A DNA stretch of 28,416 nt, taken from NCBI GenBank assembly GCA_022615475.1, contig JAKEGQ010000155.1:1-28416 (forward strand), in the 5' to 3' direction. The translations under genes and the position numbers were made by a program. How positions within the stretch are numbered: the stretch's first letter is position 1; each line of letters opens with the position of its first letter. This document shows, one piece after another, positions 1-6,508 of the stretch. This DNA is from Candidatus Methylomirabilota bacterium. GTDB taxonomy: Bacteria; Methylomirabilota; Methylomirabilia; Methylomirabilales; CSP1-5. The notes under the pieces were generated by a model. That model was not told the origin of the DNA and made no database searches. It saw only the letters and a program-made list of their open reading frames with translations.

Positions 1-2
1 AG

Positions 3-1079
3 GCCGCCGGCGGCGTCATCGGCCAGACACTGGCCATGGAGGGCGTGTTTGCCTTCTTTCTGGAATCTTCGTTCCTCTACCTTCTACTGTTCGGGGAGGA
101 CCGGCTTGGGCAACGCGGCCACTGGGTCGCCGCGCTCTTGGTGTTCGTGGGCACCTGGTTGAGCGGCTTCTTCATCGTCTGCACCAATGCATGGATGCAG
201 CATCCGGTCGGTTACGAGGTCGCGGCCGACGGGGTCATCAGGCTGACCAGCCTGTCTGCGCTCTTCACGAATCCCTGGGCGCTTCCCCAGTATCTGCATG
301 TCATGGTCGGCACGACGATCACGGCGAGCTTCGTGATGGCGGCGATCGGCGCGTTCTACCTGCTGCGCGGCGAACACGTGGGGACGGCCCAACGCTTCTT
401 GTCGGTGGCGGTCGTGGTCGGGCTTATCGCGAGCGTGATGGCGGCGTTCCCGACCGGCGACCTCCAATCCAAGCTCGTCTATAAACATCAGCCGGTCACC
501 TTTGCCGCCATGGAAGGTCACTTCCACACGGAGGACGGGGCGGGGATGGTCCTCATCGGGCAGCCCAACATGGCAGAAATGCGTCTGGATAACCCGGTCA
601 TTTTGCCGCGCATGCTCTCCTTCTTGACGCACCAACGCTGGGACGCCAGGATCGTTGGGTTGAGTGATTATGATCGCAACCTCTGGCCTGATAACATTGA
701 GCTGCTCTACTACGCCTACCATGTGATGGCCGGCCTCGGGACGTTCTTTATCGTGATTATGACATTTAGCGCCTTCTTCCTGTGGCGCCGAAAGCTCCAC
801 GAACAGCGCTGGCTCCTGTGGATCCTGATGCTTGCCTTGCCGTTTCCATTCATTGCGAACACCGCGGGATGGATGACGGCAGAGCTCGGCCGCCAACCAT
901 GGCTCGTCCATGGACTGATGAGAACGGCTGAGGGCCACTCGACCAACGTGTCGGCCGGTAATGCGTTGTTCACGCTCATCGGCTTCATGGGGATGTACGC
1001 CATGCTGTCGGTGCTTTATATCCTCCTCACTACACGAATCATCGCGCACGGGCCGGAATCAGCGTCCGAACACTCATAG
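3..1079 (+). CDS. cydA: Cytochrome bd-type quinol oxidase subunit I, 5'-truncated by the window edge
   Basis: This is the quinol-oxidising, haem-carrying subunit of a bd-type terminal oxidase in the inner membrane, which reduces O2 to water. The reading frame is open from the first bases, so the gene starts before the window and the haem b595 His near the N-terminus is not visible. Counting from the internal Met at base 36, His88 (in QYLHVMVG) fits a haem b558 ligand, Met280 in GWMTAELGRQPW fits the other, and GRQPW (285-289) is a family signature. NAWMQHP near residue 51 is also typical. The Q-loop is short. The Glu of AAMEG (160) is kept, but the Lys found five residues earlier in E. coli CydA is not; Thr/Phe occur there instead. 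Several hydrophobic segments are evident. cydB follows after 36 bases, so the two are surely co-transcribed. Family assignment is very secure. Confidence 0.96.
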   Translation, partial: AAGGVIGQTLAMEGVFAFFLESSFLYLLLFGEDRLGQRGHWVAALLVFVGTWLSGFFIVCTNAWMQHPVGYEVAADGVIRLTSLSALFTNPWALPQYLHVMVGTTITASFVMAAIGAFYLLRGEHVGTAQRFLSVAVVVGLIASVMAAFPTGDLQSKLVYKHQPVTFAAMEGHFHTEDGAGMVLIGQPNMAEMRLDNPVILPRMLSFLTHQRWDARIVGLSDYDRNLWPDNIELLYYAYHVMAGLGTFFIVIMTFSAFFLWRRKLHEQRWLLWILMLALPFPFIANTAGWMTAELGRQPWLVHGLMRTAEGHSTNVSAGNALFTLIGFMGMYAMLSVLYILLTTRIIAHGPESASEHS

Positions 1080-1115
1080 GACGGACTACTGGGAGCCTGA
1101 GGGGGGAACGGTCCA

Positions 1116-2156
1116 ATGGAGACAGTCTGGTTCTGGCTCCTGGCATGGATGCTCGGAACCTATGTCGTGCTCGACGGCTTTGACTTTGGGGTCGGCATCC
1201 TACACCTCTTTGTAGCGAGGAATGAAGCCGAGCGTGATCAGGTCATCCGCTCAATCGGTCCCGTGTGGGACGGCAACGAGGTGTGGTTGATCGCCGCAGG
1301 TGGTACCATGTTCTTCGCATTTCCCAAGCTTCTGGCGGTGTCGTTCAGTGGGTTCTACCTGGCGTTGATGATCGTCCTGTGGCTATTGATGTTTCGCGCC
1401 CTGGGCATCGAGCTTCGACACCACATACACGATCCGCTCTTTGCGCAGTTCTGGGATGTCGCCTTTGCAACTGCGAGCGTGCTGCTCACCGTCTGTCTGG
1501 GTGCCGCGCTTGGCAACCTCGTGCGTGGCGTTCCGTTGAGGGAGGACGGGACGTTTTTTGCGCCCCTGTGGACGGACTTCCGCGTCGGGCAGCAGACCGG
1601 CATCCTGGATTGGTACACCGCATTGGTCGCGCTGACCGCGGTGCTGGCCCTGGCTCATCATGGTGCTTTGTGGCTGTACGCGCGCACGGATGAGGCCGTC
1701 GCGGAGCGGGCAGTCCATCTGGCGGGCCGGGTTTGGCCTCTCGCTGTCGCCCTATCGATTGTCACGACGATTGCCACCGTCGTGGTTCAACCAAACGTGC
1801 GGGAAAGTCTGGCCGCGCGGCCCTGGGGTGTGGTATTCATCGGGCTCGCCGTTGCTGGGATGGTCGGTGCCCATGTACTCCGCAAGCGGGGAAAGGCCTT
1901 TCAGGCGTTTCTGGCTTCAGCAGCGTACTTGTACGGGATGGTGGCGCTCGCGGCAATCGGCATCTACCCGTATGTCTTACCCGGGCGTAATCCGGCCTTG
2001 GGGCTGACACTTCACGACGCCGCCGCTGCAGGATCCGGACTGGTCCTCGCCATGTACTGGTGGATTCCGGGGATGGTGCTGGCATGCGCATACACGGTCT
2101 ATGTATATTCGACGATGCCGGCGAAGTTCTCCGTGCACGACGCGGCCAATCACTAG
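1116..2156 (+). CDS. cydB: Cytochrome bd-type quinol oxidase subunit II
   Basis: This is the partner membrane subunit of CydA, needed to assemble the haems of the bd oxidase. The 346-residue protein has the family signatures LDGFDFGVGIL (about residue 19) and PVWDGNEVWLIAAGGTMFF (about 50-68), then multiple hydrophobic helices to the C-terminus. Length is slightly below that of E. coli CydB (about 379). A purine-rich stretch (GAGGGGGGAA) lies just upstream of the ATG. It follows cydA by 36 bases and precedes a PsiE-family gene by 42. No small CydX-like ORF was recognised between cydB and the next gene. Confidence 0.96.
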   Translation: METVWFWLLAWMLGTYVVLDGFDFGVGILHLFVARNEAERDQVIRSIGPVWDGNEVWLIAAGGTMFFAFPKLLAVSFSGFYLALMIVLWLLMFRALGIELRHHIHDPLFAQFWDVAFATASVLLTVCLGAALGNLVRGVPLREDGTFFAPLWTDFRVGQQTGILDWYTALVALTAVLALAHHGALWLYARTDEAVAERAVHLAGRVWPLAVALSIVTTIATVVVQPNVRESLAARPWGVVFIGLAVAGMVGAHVLRKRGKAFQAFLASAAYLYGMVALAAIGIYPYVLPGRNPALGLTLHDAAAAGSGLVLAMYWWIPGMVLACAYTVYVYSTMPAKFSVHDAANH

Positions 2157-2198
2157 CCCTGCGACGGACACTACATACCTGCCGGGAGGTGGCGAGCC

Positions 2199-2681
2199 AT
2201 GGAGGAAAAGGGGGACCTGCAAGGGAAGGCCTACAGCAAACGCGAACGTCTCTTCCGCTGGCTCGCCCTGGGGGAGGATGGGATCTACCTGGTCGCCGGG
2301 GGATTGCTGGCCGCAACCGCGGTCGTTTTGCTTATCTCCACCGGCGGAAGCTTCTTTCAGGCCATCAAGGCCGGCAACCTTCGGCTTCACGCGATTGAAA
2401 TCCTGGACAGCCTCCTCCTGGTCATCATGCTCGTCGAGATCCTCCATACCATCCGGATCACCATCAGGGAAGATGCCCTGGTCATGGAGCCGTTTCTCAT
2501 CGTCGGCTTGATTGCCTCGGTCCGACGGATCCTTATTCTGACCCCAGAGGCAGCCGAATTTCTTAAGCGCGAGCCGAGTGTCTTCAAGAACGCCATGATC
2601 GAGCTCGCCGTGTTAACCCTCTTGATTCTGGTCCTCGTCGTTTGCATCGCCATTCTGAGGCGGTCTGCGAGCAAGCCGTAA
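2199..2681 (+). CDS. PsiE-family (phosphate-starvation-inducible E) membrane protein
   Basis: This 160-residue protein has about four hydrophobic segments: roughly residues 29-47, 66-84, 97-110 and 135-153. The pattern of a membrane segment followed by LLVIMLVEILHTIRITI and EPFLIVGLIASVRRILIL matches the PsiE family (PF06146). The Arg/His-containing helix HTIRI is typical of that family. The biochemical role is not established; E. coli psiE is regulated by phosphate and cAMP. It sits 42 bases after cydB in the same direction, so it is probably in the oxidase operon, which could suggest a role in respiratory-membrane stress. That is inference. The start ATG is preceded by GGGAGGTGGCGAGCC, a good ribosome binding site. 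Confidence 0.85.
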   Translation: MEEKGDLQGKAYSKRERLFRWLALGEDGIYLVAGGLLAATAVVLLISTGGSFFQAIKAGNLRLHAIEILDSLLLVIMLVEILHTIRITIREDALVMEPFLIVGLIASVRRILILTPEAAEFLKREPSVFKNAMIELAVLTLLILVLVVCIAILRRSASKP

Positions 2682-2699
2682 CACTTTCTTGCCGTCTTA

Positions 2700-3938
2700 G
2701 TGAAGAGGTTCGGTGTGGGCAAGGTAACGGGACTGCGGTGTCCGAAGTGCATGCAGCGCTACCCCGTCGAGATCGAGGGGCGCCTGTGCGAGCGTTGCCA
2801 CTACATCCTTGAGGTGGAGGTGGACCTCAGCAGTCTCCACGGAAAGGGGCCGGACTATTTCTTGAATCGCGCCGAGCGGAGCATCTGGAGGTGGCGGGAG
2901 TTTCTCCCGATCGAGAAGGCCGAGGCGATCGTAACCCTCGGCGAGGGGGGAACGCCGCTTCTGCCGGTAGAGAGACTGCGTCGCGACGTGCGCGGGGCCG
3001 AGGTCTATCTCAAGAACGACACCGTGCTTCCCACGGGATCCCTCAAGGATCGCTCTAATGCCGTCGCGATCTCTCGGGCGATTGAGGAGGGGCGCACGGT
3101 CGTGGCGGTGGCCTCGACCGGCAACGCCGCCGCCTCGGTGGCCGCCTACGCCGCCCGCGCGGGTCTTCAGGCGGTAGTCTTTGTGCCGGAGGCGACAGCA
3201 TCCGGAAAGGTGGCGCAGGCTACCGCCTACGGGGCGCGGATCGTCCGGGTGCAGGCGGACTTCGATGGAACGGTACGCGTGTATGGCAAGGCGCTCAAAG
3301 CGTTCGGCTGGTATAGCTGTGACTCGTCAAACCCGTGGCGGAACGAGGGCAAGAAAAGCTACGCCTATGAGATCTGGGCCGACCTCGGCGGCCGCGTGCC
3401 CGATTGGGTCATTCATCCAACCGCAGGAGGGGTCGGCGCCGCCGCCTGCTGGAAGGGATTCAATGAACTGTACCGTCTGGGATGGATCAATCGGCTCCCA
3501 AGGATTGCCGTGGCCCAGCCGGCGGCCTGTGCCCCCCTGGTCCGAGCCCTTGAAGCGGGGTGGGATGAGATCCGGCCAGTCGAGGCGCAACAGACCATAG
3601 CCGAAAGCATCAAGGTGGGAAGCCCCTCTACCATGGCCTGGTGTGCCCTTCGAGCCGTCCGGGAGTCAGGCGGGACGGCGGTAGCCCTTTCGGAGTCGGA
3701 GATCGAGAGGAGCCAGGTCCTCGCGGCACGAGAGACCGGGATCTTTGCCGAGCCGGCTGGCGCGGTGTCTCTCGGGGCAGCCATCCGCCTGGCGGAAGAG
3801 GGGCTCCTCCGTCCCGGCCATCTCGTCGTAGCGGTGATCACTGGCCACGGCCTGAAGCAACCCCGGACCGATCTTGCCCTCCCCCCCGCCATTCCGCCCG
3901 ACCTTCGGATGGTTGAACGGGCCCTCCAAGTTCGATGA
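2700..3938 (+). CDS. thrC: Threonine synthase
   Basis: This PLP-dependent enzyme converts O-phosphohomoserine to threonine, the last step of threonine synthesis. The N-terminus carries a zinc ribbon, Cys14-x2-Cys17 and Cys30-x2-Cys33, common in threonine synthases. GEGGTPLL (81-88) is followed by LPTGSLKDRS, where Lys116 is the expected PLP Schiff-base residue. STGNAAASVAAYAARAG (139-155) fits the phosphate/PLP-binding region. Length of 412 is normal. The GTG at 2700 has a poor ribosome binding site. A second in-frame GTG at 2715 lies 6 bases after GAAGAGG and may be the true start, removing five residues. It lies 18 bases after the psiE-like gene on the same strand. Other fold-type II PLP enzymes cannot be fully excluded, but the zinc ribbon favours ThrC. 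Confidence 0.9.
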   Translation: MKRFGVGKVTGLRCPKCMQRYPVEIEGRLCERCHYILEVEVDLSSLHGKGPDYFLNRAERSIWRWREFLPIEKAEAIVTLGEGGTPLLPVERLRRDVRGAEVYLKNDTVLPTGSLKDRSNAVAISRAIEEGRTVVAVASTGNAAASVAAYAARAGLQAVVFVPEATASGKVAQATAYGARIVRVQADFDGTVRVYGKALKAFGWYSCDSSNPWRNEGKKSYAYEIWADLGGRVPDWVIHPTAGGVGAAACWKGFNELYRLGWINRLPRIAVAQPAACAPLVRALEAGWDEIRPVEAQQTIAESIKVGSPSTMAWCALRAVRESGGTAVALSESEIERSQVLAARETGIFAEPAGAVSLGAAIRLAEEGLLRPGHLVVAVITGHGLKQPRTDLALPPAIPPDLRMVERALQVR

Positions 3939-4247
3939 CTGAAGTCCGATGACCGATGACGGGCGACCGGTGACCGAGAAGTTCCTGAAAGGAGATCTAT
4001 TACCGGTTCCCCCCCTTCGTTTCTCCTGGCGGCACGTGTAGGCCCCGAGCGACATTGCCGGAAGCGGCGGGGCCCCTCGGCAGGCGACGGTCCGCTCCTC
4101 CCCCTGCCGGCGAGGGGGGAGGTTGACCGCGGAGGCCTTTCCCCGAGCCGTCCCCACCTTCCTTGCAGGGATCGTGAACACGGAGGGACCCGGGCCGTAA
4201 GCCGCCGACCGCTGACTGGGTTTATGGGGTTCCGACTAACGCGCAGG
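3939..4247. other. Intergenic region between convergent genes holding a structured repeat copy
   Basis: This 309-base gap between the thrC stop and the end of the Memo gene has no convincing gene. It starts with short repeated words (GATGACCGATGACGGGCGACC and similar, about 3940-3975) like those seen elsewhere in the window. It then carries copy 1 of a two-copy element (4032-4196) and ends with CCGACCGCTGACTGGG-type words. I see no clear rho-independent terminator for either flanking gene. Confidence 0.6.
4032..4196. repeat. Two-copy intergenic element, copy 1 (possible structured RNA)
   Basis: The first 59 bases (4032-4090) match 12982-13040 with three differences, and the 3' block (4159-4196, containing GTGAACACGGAGGGACCC) matches about 13073-13110. 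A hairpin is visible: GGCCCCG (4041-4047) pairs with CGGGGCC (4068-4074), with an inner CCG/CGG stem closing a GAAG loop and a conserved 10-base bulge. Relative to copy 2 the middle is longer. It contains a second hairpin, CCTCCCCC (4097-4104) with GGGGGAGG (4115-4122), which looks like a nested insertion. The strand of any transcript is unknown. Confidence 0.6.
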
Positions 4248-5471
4248 CTAGGCGGGGAACGCCATGCTGCAGAAGGTGACGACCCCCTGCGGGTCGGGCG
4301 CCTGGCCGTAGTGGAGGAGTTCTGCGGTCCGACCTCTCATCAGGTGGAGCAAGGTATAGACGGGAGGCAGCCCGCAGACGCGGCGCCTATCCTTCTCCCG
4401 GCTGACAAAACGAAAGAACCCTTCAGGGTCGCCAGCGGTCACGGGCGCAAGCATGCGTCTGTCCTGCTCTTCAATCCATCGAAGGAGGTCAGGCGTGATC
4501 GGCCCAGCGTCTCCAAAGCGGGGGCCCACGTGGGCCAGGTCGGCGCCGGCAACAAGGCAGACGGGCGTGTCTTGCGCGTCGAGGAGCTCGCGTAGGGCCT
4601 CGAGGACACGCTGTACCTCTGGATCATCCGAGGGGACTTGTCCGGCGAGGACCCATTCCTGCAAGGAGCCGCACAGGATGGGGAGGATCCGGAAGGGGCG
4701 TTTGGCCCCGAGGAGGTGCTGCAGGAGGATGACCTGAAATTCGATGGAATGCTCTGCCCGATGGGCGATGTCGTCCACCGCCAAGAGACCGGGACAGCGC
4801 CGCTTCAGTTCCTCGACCAAGGCGCGGTCCGTTCGAACGGGGCCGAGCGGCGTCTCGAAGTCCTTGGCGCAGGGCGCAAATGGTCTGTTCGTCCCGCCAT
4901 GGGCGGTCCCGAAGATGACGAAGAGTTCGGCATCCGTCCTCTGATCTAGCCCGCCGTAGCCCCACGCGTATCCTACTCCCCCCCGCATGAAATCGATATG
5001 CGGCGCGATCAGGGCGTGAATGGGATCCTTGACGGGATCAGATTTGCTGACTGGACCTTGGGGGTGCTGCAGCATCTGCTCGAGCATCTGGCCAAGCTCG
5101 GAGCCCTCCTGAGGATAGGATCTCCCCGCGAGAAAGGCTGGACGGGTCGCGGCCTGGCGAAATTGAGCTTCCAGTCTCTCTTGGTGCCGCGTAAACCGGT
5201 CACCCTCCAGAAAGTAATGCTGATCGAGGGTCGCGATGAGTTCTTCCACCTCCTCGCGGAAGAGGAGTTGCCCGTGGCAGCGGACATACGCGGCCTGGAT
5301 GTCCAGGACGGAGTGCTCGCCGTCGAAGTGGCGGAGGATCTCCACGGCCGCGGGGGGGACGAAGAGGACCGCCTCGGCGTAGTGAGTCGGGTCTCGCAGG
5401 CAGAGGACCTTTCTCCCGTCCGCCTCCGTCGGAAACGCCTCGACCGGCCTGAGCTTCGGGTACTCCACCAT
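4248..5471 (-). CDS. amrB: Memo-family protein (AmmeMemoRadiSam system protein B)
   Basis: The protein belongs to the Memo-like family, whose fold resembles class III extradiol dioxygenases. The molecular role in bacteria is unsettled; family members are linked to AMMECR1 and radical SAM proteins. With the start at 5471 it has 407 residues. An N-terminal region of about 100 residues begins YPKLRPVEAFPTE, typical of the longer bacterial members, followed by the Memo domain from about residue 110. His158 (APHIDFMRGG), His191 (GTAHGG) and Cys366 (VCGLPP) fit the three metal-site residues known for human MEMO1. AEHSIEFQ and AGADLAHVG are further family motifs. An open frame extends upstream to 5588, but that part overlaps the radical SAM gene and lacks family resemblance. 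The ATG at 5471 lies 8 bases after the upstream gene's stop, so the pair is translationally coupled. Confidence 0.88.
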   Translation of the reverse strand: MVEYPKLRPVEAFPTEADGRKVLCLRDPTHYAEAVLFVPPAAVEILRHFDGEHSVLDIQAAYVRCHGQLLFREEVEELIATLDQHYFLEGDRFTRHQERLEAQFRQAATRPAFLAGRSYPQEGSELGQMLEQMLQHPQGPVSKSDPVKDPIHALIAPHIDFMRGGVGYAWGYGGLDQRTDAELFVIFGTAHGGTNRPFAPCAKDFETPLGPVRTDRALVEELKRRCPGLLAVDDIAHRAEHSIEFQVILLQHLLGAKRPFRILPILCGSLQEWVLAGQVPSDDPEVQRVLEALRELLDAQDTPVCLVAGADLAHVGPRFGDAGPITPDLLRWIEEQDRRMLAPVTAGDPEGFFRFVSREKDRRRVCGLPPVYTLLHLMRGRTAELLHYGQAPDPQGVVTFCSMAFPA

Positions 5472-5479
5472 CCCCTCGG

Positions 5480-6427
5480 TTAGAGATTCCGAGTCCGCTC
5501 CCGAGCCCACCGCCGCCCCTGGAAGCTCTCTCGCCGGGCGAGCTCGGTGTGGATCGCGTTCAGGACCTGCCACTTCTGGAGGGCCCACTGGGGGGCGAGG
5601 AGGAGGTCCCGAGGCGGATCCCCGGTCAATCGGTGGACGACCATTCCCGGCGGGAGCCGCTCGAGAAAATCACAGACGGTCTCAATGTACTCCGTCATCT
5701 CCATCGGCCGATACTGTCCCTGGAGGTACATGTCGCCCAGCACCGTGTGTTTGAGGACGTAGGTAAGGTGGATCTTGATCCCGTCGAGGGGGAGTGTGGC
5801 GATCGCCTGGGCCGTCGCCAGCATATCAGCCCTGGTCTCTCCCGGGAGGCCCAGCATGACATGGGCGCAGGTGTGAATGCCCCGCCCTGCTGTCCGATAC
5901 ACGGCATCGACAAACTCGGCAGCGCCGTGAGCCCGGTTGACATGTTCAAGGGTTCGATCATGAATCGACTGCAGCCCGTACTCCACAGCGACGTATGTTC
6001 GGCGCGCGTACCCCTGGAGCAGATCGAGGACCGGATCGGGGACACAGTCAGGGCGCGTCCCCACCACCAGACCGACGATGTCCTCGACCGCGAGCGCCTC
6101 ATCATACAGATGTCGCAAGGTTTCCACCGGGGCGTAAGTGTTGGTATACCGCTGGAAGTAGGCCAGGAACCTCTCCGCCTTGTGTCGTCGGCGCAAGTAC
6201 ACCTTTCCCCGCTCGAGTTGCGCAGCGACGCTCAGGCCGCCCAGTGTGGAGTGGCCGGAGCCCTGGTGGCAGAAGATGCAGCCGCCGATCGCCTTGCTCC
6301 CGTCAAGGTTCGGGCAGGTGAAGTGGGCATCGAGGGTGATCTTGTGGACCCGGCAGCCGAACCGGCGCCGCAGGAAGCTGCGAAGGTCGCTGTAGCGCTT
6401 GGTTTGCGTCGGCGAAGCTGATATCAT
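5480..6427 (-). CDS. TIGR01212-family (YhcC-like) radical SAM protein
   Basis: This 315-residue radical SAM protein belongs to the YhcC/TIGR01212 family. Cys38, Cys50 and Cys53 (CPN...GGCIFC) form the longer C-x11-C-x2-C cluster motif characteristic of that family and would bind a 4Fe-4S cluster that cleaves S-adenosylmethionine. RYTNTYAP, VVGTRPDC and VEYGLQS are conserved family blocks in the TIM-barrel region, and IKIHLTYVLKHTVLG lies towards the C-terminus. Substrate is unknown. It lies 8 bases upstream of the Memo gene on the same strand. This is notable because Memo's usual partner is a different radical SAM family (PflA-like). The gene diverges from mnmG across 81 bases. Confidence 0.88.
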   Translation of the reverse strand: MISASPTQTKRYSDLRSFLRRRFGCRVHKITLDAHFTCPNLDGSKAIGGCIFCHQGSGHSTLGGLSVAAQLERGKVYLRRRHKAERFLAYFQRYTNTYAPVETLRHLYDEALAVEDIVGLVVGTRPDCVPDPVLDLLQGYARRTYVAVEYGLQSIHDRTLEHVNRAHGAAEFVDAVYRTAGRGIHTCAHVMLGLPGETRADMLATAQAIATLPLDGIKIHLTYVLKHTVLGDMYLQGQYRPMEMTEYIETVCDFLERLPPGMVVHRLTGDPPRDLLLAPQWALQKWQVLNAIHTELARRESFQGRRWARERTRNL

Positions 6428-6508
6428 GGCGGGCGTATCTTACCTCGACCGCTTTCGGCTTGCAAGAATGGGCAGTCAGCGGTCAGCTGTCAGCGTCGGA
6501 GAGCCACG

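Noticed and set aside
84..1049. 321-residue open frame antisense to cydA
   Set aside because: Arg/His-rich translation with no motif, exactly over a strongly conserved gene; it is a shadow of high G+C coding DNA.
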